64,000 nucleotides of DNA from Sphingopyxis italica (GTDB taxonomy: Bacteria; Pseudomonadota; Alphaproteobacteria; Sphingomonadales; Sphingomonadaceae): positions 1,134,469-1,198,468 of the forward strand of contig NZ_JAATIT010000001.1 of the NCBI RefSeq assembly GCF_011926545.1, read 5' to 3'. Shown here piece after piece: positions 25,140 through 34,034 of this stretch; the first letter of the stretch is position 1; each line of letters begins with the position of its first letter. The notes below the pieces were generated by a model. The model was not told the origin of the DNA, did no database searches, and was given only the letters and a program-made list of their open reading frames with translations. Made by a program: the position numbers and the translations under genes.

Positions 25140-26292
25140 ATTCGTCCGCTTTCGCCGCCTTCGCCTTCCGCGCCTGTCGCCACGAAGGCCTTTTCTTCAC
25201 CGCCGCCACGCCGTCATCGGCCGCGCTCGCCAGCGGCACCGCCGACGTCCGCTCGCCCCGCGCCTCGGCGCCCTCGAGCCATTCGCGATATTTCTCGGGA
25301 ATATCGCCGCCGGCCTCGACCCACTCGGCCTCGCCCGCGAAGCGTTGCACCGGCTCGGCATCGGCGAGCCCCTCGAACGTCTGCAGCGGCCCATATAGGG
25401 GAATGTTCTTCTCGTTCACCCGCACCAGCTCGATCCCCGGATCGTCGAGCTGCGCGTCGATCGCCTCGGGCCCGCCGTCTGCCATCGCGGCATAGAGCGC
25501 GCGCTGCCGCGCGGCGAGCGCGAGCAGCGCCGCCCCGATCTCGGCCTCCGCCTGGGCATCGAGCGCCGCCCCCTCGAACCCCTCGATCAGCGCCGCGGCC
25601 TCATCCTGCCCCCCGGCCGCGTCGCCCGCCCCCACCGCAGCACCACCATGGATCACCGTCCGCACCGTCGTCGTCGAGGCCTCCGCCACGGTGCCTGTGG
25701 CGCCCGCCGCCGCCACCGCGCCGCTCGCAGCCCCATTCCCGCTCGCGTCGAGCCCCTCGACTGCCTTGGCAGGCGCTCGGGATAAACTTCCGCCAAAGGC
25801 GGAAGTCGAGACGCCCATCGGGCTAGCGCCAGCCACAGCCCCCGCGCTCGCCCGCGTCGAGAAATAGTTGATCACCGTCCGCTTGCCGCCCGCGTCCTGC
25901 CCGTAATGGCGCAGGCAGAACATCAGCAGCGCGTCATTGTGCCGCCGCCGGAACCCCATCAATTTCCCGGCGACAAAGACGGGCACCAGATAGCCGTCGA
26001 TCGCGCGTTCGAACGCGATATCCTTCAGCCGCGCGACCCCGAAATCGAGCGCCGCCTCCCACGCCCGCCGAAACCCCTCCGCCCCCGCCGCGCGCCGCAG
26101 CGTATAGCAGTTCGTCTGCGCCATATTGACCATCGCGGCCGCGCGGCGGACCGACCCCGTATCGGCGAGCGCCGCGATAAACGCCCGCTGCCGCTCGGGC
26201 GTCCATCCGTCGTGCCGATATTTGCGCGGCACCGGCGTAAACTCGGGAAGCGGCGGCCGCGCCTCCTTCGCGATTGGGGTGCGGTTCTGCAT
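25138..26292 (-). CDS. Unknown protein with N-terminal terminase-small-subunit-like HTH
   Basis: A 384-residue protein. The first 100 residues carry HDGWTPERQRAFIAALADTG, SVRRAAAMVNMAQTNCYTLR and WEAALDFGVARLKDIAFERA, a helix-turn-helix arrangement resembling phage terminase small subunits; this part looks conserved. The middle (about 155-245) is low-complexity Ala/Gly/Thr-rich, and includes ASPMGVSTSAF, which is the translation of a dispersed palindromic repeat (25802-25820 on the plus strand). The rest is acidic and ends with a basic tail. No phage structural genes are nearby. It may be a regulatory or nucleoid DNA-binding protein; the function is unknown. Confidence 0.7.
   Translation of the reverse strand: MQNRTPIAKEARPPLPEFTPVPRKYRHDGWTPERQRAFIAALADTGSVRRAAAMVNMAQTNCYTLRRAAGAEGFRRAWEAALDFGVARLKDIAFERAIDGYLVPVFVAGKLMGFRRRHNDALLMFCLRHYGQDAGGKRTVINYFSTRASAGAVAGASPMGVSTSAFGGSLSRAPAKAVEGLDASGNGAASGAVAAAGATGTVAEASTTTVRTVIHGGAAVGAGDAAGGQDEAAALIEGFEGAALDAQAEAEIGAALLALAARQRALYAAMADGGPEAIDAQLDDPGIELVRVNEKNIPLYGPLQTFEGLADAEPVQRFAGEAEWVEAGGDIPEKYREWLEGAEARGERTSAVPLASAADDGVAAVKKRPSWRQARKAKAAKADE
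25802..25820. repeat. Half-copy of a dispersed palindrome inside a coding sequence
   Basis: GAAGTCGAGACGCCCATCG matches the inner arm of the palindrome at 9167-9248 with one difference. It keeps the reading frame of the surrounding minus-strand gene, where it encodes MGVSTSAF. Confidence 0.7.
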
Positions 26293-26639
26293 GATGAGCC
26301 CTCCTGTCTGCCGAAGCCTGTCTGATCCGAATGTGTCGAGCGAAGCCGAGAGGCGAATCGGACAGGATATGACGTGGTGGGATAATGTAGGAAAGGGATT
26401 TGTTTATGGTTTGTTCTTTTTGAGCGATCAAGACGGCTTTGCTCCTCATCTAAGTCGTAACCGACTTTGAGACGGCCGCCCAATACCTGCCGTCGGCACA
26501 CGCTGCGACACCGTGGCAACACGCGCCCAATCACAGTTCCCGACGTTGCGAATCCTTTCCAAGATTTGGACGTCTGCTATGCGGCAAGGGTCGCCAACCT
26601 AGGCACGGATGATTATCCTGAGATGCGGGAGGAGCGCGC
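26293..26639. other. 347-bp gene-free region upstream of the OLD-like gene
   Basis: It holds a partial palindromic repeat at about 26327-26367, with GTGTCGAGCGAAGCCGAGA, and then DNA of lower GC leading to the OLD-like gene. No coding frame with recognisable features is present. Transcription of both flanking genes, which diverge, must begin here. Confidence 0.6.
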
Positions 26640-28292
26640 ATGCTAAAATCGGTGACCATTAGCTTCAGCGAAACAGGAAGTTTCGATCTTGAGACAAAGG
26701 GCATTACGATCTTTGTTGGACCAAATAACTCTGGGAAGAGTCTTGTCCTTCGTGAGATCGAGGCTGTTGTTAGCCACGACCCACTTCCAAGCAACCTCAA
26801 GATCGTTACCGATTTCGAAATAGAATGGCCGAATGCGTCAACCATTCATGAGCAGGTGGAGAAAGCTAAGGCAAATACGCCTCCTAATGCCCCGGTAGGA
26901 CATGTCCATTTGGGCCGAATAAATCTGAATGGTGGAAGAGAATTTTCGGAAATAAATATCTCGACACTGACGAATTTCGCGAATCAAAAAACGCAAAAAG
27001 GTTGGATAACAACTCAGTTTATTAAATGGGGGGTTATCCGTCTTGATGGGCGATCAAGGTTTAATCTTACGAACGATCAGGCGGGTGGAGACCTTGAAGC
27101 GCCGCCACAAAACGTCTTGTCGCATTTCTTCATAGACGAGTCGGCTCGGGCGAGCGTTAGGACACTCGTTAAAGACGCGTTCAACGTTAATTTTTACGTC
27201 GATCCAACCAACCTTGGGCAACTCCGAATAAAGCTGGCTGATGGATTGCTGCCTACCGACGAACAGTCCTTGGGTTTGAACGCCAGGAACTTTTATCGCA
27301 ACGCCACCCATATCAAAGACGCCAGCGACGGTGTACAAGCGTTCACAGGCATTGTGACGGCAGTCCTATCGGGCGAGTACCATACGATTCTGATCGACGA
27401 GCCTGAAGCCTTTCTACACCCGCCACTCGCTCGCAAGCTGGGGAAGAGCCTGGCAGGAATAGCAGCCAAGCGGAACGGAGCGTTGCTGGCATCGACCCAC
27501 AGTTCCGACTTTCTTATGGGCTGCGTTCAAGCCTCGCCATCAGTGAAGGTCGTGAGGCTCGAATACAGTCAGGGCAAGTCACGAGCACGGTCGATTGACC
27601 CCAAGTCATTGGAAGGTTTTCTTAAACGGCCACTGATGAGGAGCGCCAACGTTATTTCTGGTCTCTTTCACGACGGCGTCATAGTCCTGGAATCGGACAA
27701 CGACCGCGCATTTTATAGCGAGATTTTTTATCGCTTGGCCGAGGGAAAGCCGGACTATCCGTCCATCCTTTTTGTCAATGCGCAGAATAAGCAGACCATT
27801 CGGGAAATCATCGGCCCTCTAAGGGAGTTTGGAGTGCCAGCTGCAGCAATACCGGACATCGACATCGTAAAGGACGGCGGGAAGACCTGGACCGACTGGC
27901 TGAAGGCTGCAAAGATTCCCGCAGCTTTACATGCCGGACTCGGTCAGCAGCGCGCGGCAATTGACATCGCCTTAAGAGCGTCGGGAAAGGATATGAAGAC
28001 CGATGGCGGCTTCAAACTGCTGAGCGACCCGGATCGATTGGCGGCTGACGTGCTGTTCGACAGCCTTGAGGCCTTCGGCGTGTTCCCAGTCCGTGGAGGA
28101 GAAGTCGAAAATTGGCTTTCGAACCTGAATGTGCCTGGCAAAAAGACCGATTGGGCCGTTGCAATGCTGGAACGCCTCGGATCGGACGCGAGCGACCCGA
28201 ATTATGTCGAACCATCGGGAGACGACGTGTGGGCGTTTCTCGAAAAGATCGTTGCCTGGATCAAGAACCCCGGTCGGAAAGGCACGGGGTAG
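26640..28292 (+). CDS. OLD-like AAA ATPase with TOPRIM-type nuclease domain
   Basis: A 550-residue protein. The ATPase half has Walker A GPNNSGKS (residues 27-34), signature region KDASDGVQAFTGIVTAVLSG, Walker B TILIDEPEAFLHP (about 249-261) and the switch ASTHSSDFLM. From about residue 340 a TOPRIM-like part follows: GVIVLESDNDRAFYSEIFYR and the acidic PDIDIVKDGG. This is the architecture of the overcoming-lysogenization-defect (OLD) nucleases, many of which act in phage defence, alone or with partners such as GajB. No UvrD-like helicase or other partner is adjacent, so it would be a solitary class-1-type protein. GC content and codon bias are clearly lower than in the flanks, which suggests horizontal transfer. 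Confidence 0.85.
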   Translation: MLKSVTISFSETGSFDLETKGITIFVGPNNSGKSLVLREIEAVVSHDPLPSNLKIVTDFEIEWPNASTIHEQVEKAKANTPPNAPVGHVHLGRINLNGGREFSEINISTLTNFANQKTQKGWITTQFIKWGVIRLDGRSRFNLTNDQAGGDLEAPPQNVLSHFFIDESARASVRTLVKDAFNVNFYVDPTNLGQLRIKLADGLLPTDEQSLGLNARNFYRNATHIKDASDGVQAFTGIVTAVLSGEYHTILIDEPEAFLHPPLARKLGKSLAGIAAKRNGALLASTHSSDFLMGCVQASPSVKVVRLEYSQGKSRARSIDPKSLEGFLKRPLMRSANVISGLFHDGVIVLESDNDRAFYSEIFYRLAEGKPDYPSILFVNAQNKQTIREIIGPLREFGVPAAAIPDIDIVKDGGKTWTDWLKAAKIPAALHAGLGQQRAAIDIALRASGKDMKTDGGFKLLSDPDRLAADVLFDSLEAFGVFPVRGGEVENWLSNLNVPGKKTDWAVAMLERLGSDASDPNYVEPSGDDVWAFLEKIVAWIKNPGRKGTG

Positions 28293-28380
28293 CTTTGTCG
28301 CCTGCCAGAAGGTCTGCTTCCCACTCTTGAGCACTTCAAACCGGCCTAACGGTGGGCGACCAAAATCCGCCTAGAGCTAT

Positions 28381-28938
28381 TCAGCTTGTTTCCCGCCATT
28401 CTCCCAACGCCAAATCCCCGATCTCCCACCCCCCGATCCGCCAGCGGACAAGCCGCAGCGTCGGATAGCCGACTGCGGCGGTCATGCGGCGGACCTGACG
28501 GTTGCGGCCTTCGGTGATCGTCAGTTCGATCCACGCATCGGGCACGCTCTTGCGGTATCGCACCGGCGGGTCGCGGTCCCAGAGCTGGGGCGGGTCGATC
28601 CGGCGGACGGTCGCGGGGCGGGTCGGGCCGTCGTTCAGCGTGACGCCGCGGCGCAGCGCCTCCAGCGCGGCTTCGTCGGGCTCGCCCTCGACCTGCGCCA
28701 GATAGGTTTTGGGCGTCTTGTGCTTCGGCGACGAAATCCGCGCCTGCAGCGCGCCGTCGTCGGTCAGGATCAACAGGCCCTCGCTATCGCGGTCCAGCCG
28801 GCCGGCGGGATAGACGCCGGGGACGTTGATATAGTCGGACAGCGTTGCGCGCGGGCCATTGGCGCCCGCCGTCATGCCCTTGTCGGTGAATTGCGACAGC
28901 ACGCCCCACGGCTTGTTGAACAGGATCAGGCGGGCCAA
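28381..28938 (-). CDS. rRNA pseudouridine synthase, RluE/RsuA type
   Basis: A 185-residue enzyme of the RsuA/RluB/E/F family that converts uridine to pseudouridine in rRNA. It starts directly at the catalytic domain ([18 protein letters not shown]) with no S4 domain, as in RluE. The catalytic Asp is in [16 protein letters not shown], and [10 protein letters not shown] is the conserved C-terminal motif. It probably targets 23S rRNA, the site being assigned only by analogy with RluE. Monocistronic. Confidence 0.9.
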   Translation of the reverse strand: MARLILFNKPWGVLSQFTDKGMTAGANGPRATLSDYINVPGVYPAGRLDRDSEGLLILTDDGALQARISSPKHKTPKTYLAQVEGEPDEAALEALRRGVTLNDGPTRPATVRRIDPPQLWDRDPPVRYRKSVPDAWIELTITEGRNRQVRRMTAAVGYPTLRLVRWRIGGWEIGDLALGEWRETS

Positions 28939-29099
28939 CCGGGCCTCCTCTCGATCAAGACCGATCGAGATTCAGTTCAGGGCGAGTCGAAAATGGTGCT
29001 TTTGCGAGACCCGGCGCGCAGCGTACTTTTGGTACGTGAGCACCGGAAGCTCGCAAAAGGGCCATTTGCAGGCCGCCATGGGCTGAATATCGGTCGGTC

Positions 29100-30932
29100 T
29101 TACGCCGCTTCCTTCTTGCGCGACGCTTTCTTCCGCTCGTGCGGGTCGAGCAGCGCCTTGCGGATGCGGATATTCTTCGGGGTCACCTCGACCATTTCGT
29201 CGTCGTCGATATAGGCGATCGCCTGCTCCAGCGTCATGCGCTTCGGCGGGGTCAGGCGGATCGCGTCGTCCTTGCCCGTCGAACGGAAGTTCGTGAGCTG
29301 CTTCGACTTCATCGGGTTGACTTCGAGATCGTCGGGCTTCGCATTCTCGCCGATGATCATGCCCTCGTACAGCGCCTCGCCGGGCGAGACGAACAGGATG
29401 CCGCGTTCTTCGAGCGGGCCCAAGGCATAGGCAACCGCTTCGCCGTTGCCGTTCGAGATCAGGACGCCGTTCTGGCGGCCCGCGATCTGGCCCTTGTGCG
29501 GGCCATATTTCTCGAACAGCCGGTTCATGATCCCGGTGCCGCGCGTGTCGGACAGGAATTCGCCATGATAGCCGATCAGGCCGCGCGACGGGCCGCTGAA
29601 GGTGATGCGCGTCTTGCCGCCGCCCGACGGACGCATGTCGGTGAGGTCGGCCTTGCGGATCTGCATCTTCTCGACGACCGTGCCGCTATGCTCGTCGTCG
29701 ACGTCGATGACGACGGTTTCATAAGGCTCGGTGCGCTTGCCAGCTTCGTCTTCGCCGAACAGCACTTTCGGGCGGCTGATCCCGAGTTCGAAGCCTTCGC
29801 GGCGCATCGTTTCGATGAGCACGCCGAGCTGGAGCTCGCCGCGGCCCGCGACGTCGAAGCTGTCCTTGTCGGCGCTTTCGGTGATGCGGATTGCGACGTT
29901 CGTTTCGGCTTCGCGCGTCAGACGATCGCGGATCATGCGGCTCGTCACCTTGCTGCCTTCGCGGCCCGCCATCGGGCTGTCGTTGACGGCGAAGCGCATC
30001 GACAGCGTCGGCGGATCGATCGGCTGCGCGGCGATCGGTTCGCTGACGCTGGTGTCGGCGATCGTGTTGGCGACGGTCGCGTTGGTCAGGCCCGCGATCG
30101 CGACGATATCGCCCGCTTTCGCTTCCTCCACGGGAACGCGCTCCAGTCCGCGGAACGCCAGCAGCTTCGACGCGCGGCCGGTCTCGATCACCTTGCCGTC
30201 CATGTCGAGCGCGTGGATCGGCTGGTTGACCTTGACCGTGCCCGACTGGACGCGGCCGGTCAGGATGCGGCCGATGAAATTGTCGCGGTCGAGCAGGGTC
30301 GCGAGGAAGGTGAACGGCGCGTCTTCATCGAGGCCCGGGGTCGGGACGTGCGACACGATCGTCTTGAACAGCGGCTCGAGCGTGCCTTCGCGCGCATCGG
30401 GGCTTTCGGACGCATAGCCGCCGCGGCCCGAGGCATAGAGGATCGGGAAGTCGAGCTGTTCGTCATTGGCTTCCAATGCGAGGAACAGTTCGAACACTTC
30501 GTCGAGCACTTCGGCGGCGCGCGCGTCGCTGCGGTCGATCTTGTTGACGACGACGATCGGCTTCAGGCCGAGCGCGAGCGCCTTGCCGGTGACGAACTTG
30601 GTCTGCGGCATCGGGCCTTCGGCGGCGTCGACGAGCAGGATGACGCCATCGACCATCGACAGGATGCGCTCGACCTCACCGCCGAAATCGGCGTGGCCCG
30701 GGGTGTCGACGATGTTGATGCGCGTCAGGTCCGCGCCCTCACCCCACTCGACGCTGGTGCATTTGGCCAGGATGGTGATCCCGCGTTCCTTTTCCAAGTC
30801 ATTGGAATCCATGGCTCTTTCTTCGACACGCTGGTTGTCGCGAAAGGTCCCCGACTGGCGGAACAGCTGGTCGACGAGAGTGGTCTTGCCATGATCGACG
30901 TGGGCGATAATGGCGATATTGCGCAAAGACAT
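29100..30932 (-). CDS. typA: Translational GTPase TypA/BipA
   Basis: A 610-residue ribosome-associated GTPase of the EF-G-like family, involved in 50S assembly and stress adaptation. The G motifs are AHVDHGKTT (G1), GITI (G2), DTPGHADFGGE (G3) and NKIDR (G4); EF-G-like domains II, III and V follow (with MRREGFELGISRP and LIGYHGEFLSDTRGTG), then the TypA-specific C-terminal domain ending in a Lys/Arg-rich tail. Length and motifs are typical. It is separated from both neighbours by about 100-160 bp. Confidence 0.97.
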   Translation of the reverse strand: MSLRNIAIIAHVDHGKTTLVDQLFRQSGTFRDNQRVEERAMDSNDLEKERGITILAKCTSVEWGEGADLTRINIVDTPGHADFGGEVERILSMVDGVILLVDAAEGPMPQTKFVTGKALALGLKPIVVVNKIDRSDARAAEVLDEVFELFLALEANDEQLDFPILYASGRGGYASESPDAREGTLEPLFKTIVSHVPTPGLDEDAPFTFLATLLDRDNFIGRILTGRVQSGTVKVNQPIHALDMDGKVIETGRASKLLAFRGLERVPVEEAKAGDIVAIAGLTNATVANTIADTSVSEPIAAQPIDPPTLSMRFAVNDSPMAGREGSKVTSRMIRDRLTREAETNVAIRITESADKDSFDVAGRGELQLGVLIETMRREGFELGISRPKVLFGEDEAGKRTEPYETVVIDVDDEHSGTVVEKMQIRKADLTDMRPSGGGKTRITFSGPSRGLIGYHGEFLSDTRGTGIMNRLFEKYGPHKGQIAGRQNGVLISNGNGEAVAYALGPLEERGILFVSPGEALYEGMIIGENAKPDDLEVNPMKSKQLTNFRSTGKDDAIRLTPPKRMTLEQAIAYIDDDEMVEVTPKNIRIRKALLDPHERKKASRKKEAA

Positions 30933-31030
30933 GCGGATGAGCCTTAATGTAAGGGGGCAGCGCCCTGAGCGCCGCGAAACGCCGCGCCCCTAACAGAAGC
31001 GGTGCTGCGGCGCAACAAAATTGCCGGTGG

Positions 31031-31681
31031 TCAAAGCCGTTCGAGCAGGCGTTCGATTTCGCCCGCCGCGGCGCGTGCCGCGCGGACCAGATTGGCGTGG
31101 AAATCGCCCGCGCTGGCGTCATTCGCCTCGTCGGTCACGGCCTTGATCGCGGCCCAGGGCTTGCCGAGCCGCCACGCGACCTGCGCGACCGCGCCGACCT
31201 CCATGTCGACGAGCGTGGCGCCAAGCGCCGCGAGGTCGGCGGCGGCGTCGGGGCAAGCGACGAAGCTGTCGCCGCTCGCGATCCGCGCATGCGGCAGGCC
31301 GAGTCCCGGATCGGCCATCGCGGTGAAATGCGCCTCTCCGGCTTCGCCGATCGGCCAGTCGCCCGCACGGTAACGACGAAAGAGGCCGGGCTGATTGGCG
31401 CCATAATCATGCTGCAACGCTTCGGCGATCCAGTAAGCGCCTGGCGCGGCGCCGAGCGACCCGCATGTGCCGGTCATCAACAGCATGTCGGCACCGCCCG
31501 CCAACGCACCGGCGCACAGCGCGGCGTTGACCTTGCCGAGCCCGCAGGTCGCGATGGCGAGCGCAAGGCCCTGCGCCTCGAGGCGGCGGACGGCGAAAGG
31601 GCCTTCGTCCTTCGTGCCTTCGCCGGCGAATAGGGCGTCGGCTTCTTCGGGAAGCGCGGCGAGGATGAGGATTTGGGCCAT
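31031..31681 (-). CDS. Purine nucleosidase/phosphorylase superfamily, MTA/SAH nucleosidase-like
   Basis: A 216-residue protein starting MAQILILAALPEEADAL. The family pattern is clear: GLALAIATCGLGKVNAALCA, GTCGSL, GDSFVACP, LVDMEVGAVAQVA (the active-site Met-Glu) and KAVTDEANDAS. It probably hydrolyses methylthioadenosine or S-adenosylhomocysteine to adenine and a thioribose product, in methyl-donor salvage. It is somewhat divergent, and a hopanoid-type or other nucleosidase cannot be excluded. The start at 31681 is chosen over 31774 because the family begins MxxxxIxAALPEE. It diverges from the SBF transporter gene. Confidence 0.82.
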   Translation of the reverse strand: MAQILILAALPEEADALFAGEGTKDEGPFAVRRLEAQGLALAIATCGLGKVNAALCAGALAGGADMLLMTGTCGSLGAAPGAYWIAEALQHDYGANQPGLFRRYRAGDWPIGEAGEAHFTAMADPGLGLPHARIASGDSFVACPDAAADLAALGATLVDMEVGAVAQVAWRLGKPWAAIKAVTDEANDASAGDFHANLVRAARAAAGEIERLLERL

Positions 31682-31700
31682 CGCGCTTGCATACCCTCGT

Positions 31701-31726
31701 TTCCGTTCGTGTCGAGTTGCGAACGG
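31701..31726. repeat. Degenerate copy of a dispersed palindrome
   Basis: CCGTTCGTGTCGAG followed by TTGCGAACGG keeps the outer end of the 9167-9248 palindrome but has lost the centre; the tips still pair. It lies in the divergent promoter region between the nucleosidase and SBF genes. Confidence 0.55.
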
Positions 31727-31785
31727 ATGAGGGAATCCAGCAGGCCGCTTGCCAACCCCGCCGCATCCCGCCATCGCTCGCCTTC

Positions 31786-32742
31786 ATGCTCGCCCGCCTC
31801 TTCCCCGACCGCTTCGTTCCCGTGCTGCTCGCGACGATCCTGCTCGCCAGCCTGCTGCCGGTGCGCGGCGCGGCGGTGCCGGTCGCGCAGGCGATTTCGA
31901 CCGCGGCGATCATCTTCCTCTTCTTCCTCAACGGCGTGCGTCTGCCGCGCGAGGAAGTGCTTCACGGTATCCGAAACTGGAAATTGCAGGGGAGCGCGCT
32001 CGCCTTCTGCTTCGGCGGCATGGCGCTGCTCGGCCTTGCCGCGCAGGCGGCGACCGCCTCCCTCCTGCCCGCGACGCTCGCGCTCGGCTTCCTTTTCCTT
32101 GGCATCCTACCCTCGACCGTCCAATCGGCGACCGCCGCATCGAGCCTCGCCGGCGGCAATGTCGCGGCGAGCGTCGTCGCGGCGGCGCTGCTCAACCTCA
32201 GCGGCGTCGCGCTCTCGCCTTTGCTCTTCGCGCTGCTCGCAGGCAACCAGGGCGATATCCATGGCGAAGCGGTGCTGCGCATCGTCTCGATCCTGCTCGT
32301 GCCGTTCGTCGCGGGGCAGCTCATGCAGCGCTGGCTGCGGCCGTGGGTGCTCGCGCATCGCGGCCTTGCCACCTTCATGGACCGGAGCGCGATCGCGATC
32401 GCTGTCTATGTCGCCTTCTCGGCTGCGGTCGTCGCAGGCATCTGGGGCCTGCTCGACGGACGCGAGATCGCTATCGTCCTCCTTGCGGTCGCAGCGCTGC
32501 TCGCGCTCTCCTTCGGCAGCGCCTGGGCGCTCGGCGGGCTACTCAAACTCGCGCGTGCCGATCGCATCACCCTGCTCTTTGCGGGCGCGCAGAAGAGCAT
32601 CGCGGTCGGCGCACCGCTCGCGGCAACGCTTTTCGCGCCCGCCATCGCCGGCATGGTGCTCGTTCCGATCCTCGTCTATCATATGGCGCAGTTGATCCTG
32701 TCCGCCTGGATCGCTCCGGCGCTCAGGGCGGAAAAGGTGTAG
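31786..32742 (+). CDS. Bile acid:sodium symporter-like (SBF) membrane transporter
   Basis: A 318-residue inner-membrane protein with nine or ten hydrophobic segments. The pattern ISTAAIIFLFFLNGVRLPRE, GILPSTVQSATAASSLAGGN and FAGAQKSIAVGAPLAATLF matches the SBF_like (PF13593) group of sodium-coupled organic anion symporters, and the crossing motif around STVQSATAAS is intact. The Met at 31786 is preferred; the frame upstream is atypical. The substrate is unknown. It stands alone, diverging from the nucleosidase gene. Confidence 0.87.
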   Translation: MLARLFPDRFVPVLLATILLASLLPVRGAAVPVAQAISTAAIIFLFFLNGVRLPREEVLHGIRNWKLQGSALAFCFGGMALLGLAAQAATASLLPATLALGFLFLGILPSTVQSATAASSLAGGNVAASVVAAALLNLSGVALSPLLFALLAGNQGDIHGEAVLRIVSILLVPFVAGQLMQRWLRPWVLAHRGLATFMDRSAIAIAVYVAFSAAVVAGIWGLLDGREIAIVLLAVAALLALSFGSAWALGGLLKLARADRITLLFAGAQKSIAVGAPLAATLFAPAIAGMVLVPILVYHMAQLILSAWIAPALRAEKV

Positions 32743-32819
32743 TGCTTGAATAACACAGGTGCGCATGCCATATTGGCAGGCGGCCCAGGTTCTCTCTTGG
32801 GTGGCTGGAAGGAAGACGA

Positions 32820-34031
32820 ATGAGCGAAGTGACCGCGACGGCAACCGCAACCGACGAGCTGCAGCTGACCCCGCCCGAACCCGTGCCGTCGGTTTCTCCT
32901 GAAAAGGCGGCCGGTCTCGTCCCGCTGTCGACCGACCAGAAGTCGAAACTCGGCGAGCGCGTCGACGGATTTATCGACGACCTCGTCGCGCAGGACGTCA
33001 ATTCGCCCGCCTTCGGACAAAAGGTCGACCAGATCACCAACATGGGCCGCAAGGAGATGCTGGAGGCAGCGAGCCATTCGAACCGCTTCCTCGATCGGCC
33101 GATCCGCGCGATGGACCGCGATACCGACATCGGTCAGAATCTGATCGAGCTGCGCACCACGGTCGAGCGGCTCGATCCGTCGGCGAACGGCAAGCTCATT
33201 TCGAAACGCGGCTTTCTCGACAAGATCTTCGGCGGCAAGATCAACAATTATTTCGCCCAGTACCGCAGCGCGCAGACGCATATCGGCGGCATCCTGACCG
33301 CGCTGTCGAACGGCAAGGACGAGCTGCTCATGGACAATGCGGCGATCGACGTCGAGCGCCGCAAGATGTGGGAATCGATGGGCAAGCTCGAGCAGATGGT
33401 CCACATCGCCCAGACGCTCGACGAAAAGCTCGAGGCCAAGGCGAACGAGCTCGACGGCGTCGATCCCGCGAAAGCCAAGGTGCTGCGCGAAAACGCGCTC
33501 TTCTACGCGCGCCAGCGCACGCAGGACCTGCTCACGCAAATGGCGGTGACGGTGCAGGGCTATCTCGCGCTCGACCTCGTCAAAAAGAATAATGTCGAAC
33601 TGGTGAAGGGCGTCGACCGCGCAAGCACGACGACCGTCGGCGCGCTCAAGACCGCGATCACCGTCGCGCAGGCGATGACGAACCAGAAGCTGGTGCTCGA
33701 ACAGATCACCGCATTGAACGCGACGACCGCGAACATCATCGACGGCACGTCGAAAATGCTCAAGGACAATACCGCGCGCATCCACGAGCAGGCGGCGTCG
33801 AGCACCATCCCGATGGAAACACTGCAGCGCGCCTTCCAGAATATCTATGACACGATGGACGCGATCGACACTTTCAAGCTGAAGGCACTCGACAGCATGA
33901 AGACGACCGTCACCTCGCTCGAGGGCGAGGTCGCCAAGTCGAAAGGCTATATCGCGCGCGCCGAAGGCGCGAGCCAGGCGCAGGCCAGCGTCGGCAGCGC
34001 CGACAGCCCGCTCGCCGCGCTCGAAGGCTAG
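32820..34031 (+). CDS. Toxic anion resistance protein, TelA/KlaA family
   Basis: A 403-residue, largely helical cytoplasmic protein. The TelA pattern is seen in NPxDD-like DLVAQDVNSPAFGQ, GLISKRGF-like KLISKRGFLDKIFGGKI, and ALLMDNA-like DELLMDNAAIDVERRKMW. TelA members were first linked to tellurite resistance but are widespread and act in envelope stress; direct tellurite handling is not shown. The next gene encodes an XpaC-like protein only three bases downstream, and the TelA-XpaC pair is recurrent in bacteria. Confidence 0.9.
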   Translation: MSEVTATATATDELQLTPPEPVPSVSPEKAAGLVPLSTDQKSKLGERVDGFIDDLVAQDVNSPAFGQKVDQITNMGRKEMLEAASHSNRFLDRPIRAMDRDTDIGQNLIELRTTVERLDPSANGKLISKRGFLDKIFGGKINNYFAQYRSAQTHIGGILTALSNGKDELLMDNAAIDVERRKMWESMGKLEQMVHIAQTLDEKLEAKANELDGVDPAKAKVLRENALFYARQRTQDLLTQMAVTVQGYLALDLVKKNNVELVKGVDRASTTTVGALKTAITVAQAMTNQKLVLEQITALNATTANIIDGTSKMLKDNTARIHEQAASSTIPMETLQRAFQNIYDTMDAIDTFKLKALDSMKTTVTSLEGEVAKSKGYIARAEGASQAQASVGSADSPLAALEG

Positions 34032-34034
34032 GCG

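Noticed and set aside
25138..28292. Prophage or integrative element
   Set aside because: The HTH domain resembles terminase small subunits, but there is no integrase, portal, capsid or attachment repeat; the low-GC stretch is limited to the OLD-like gene.
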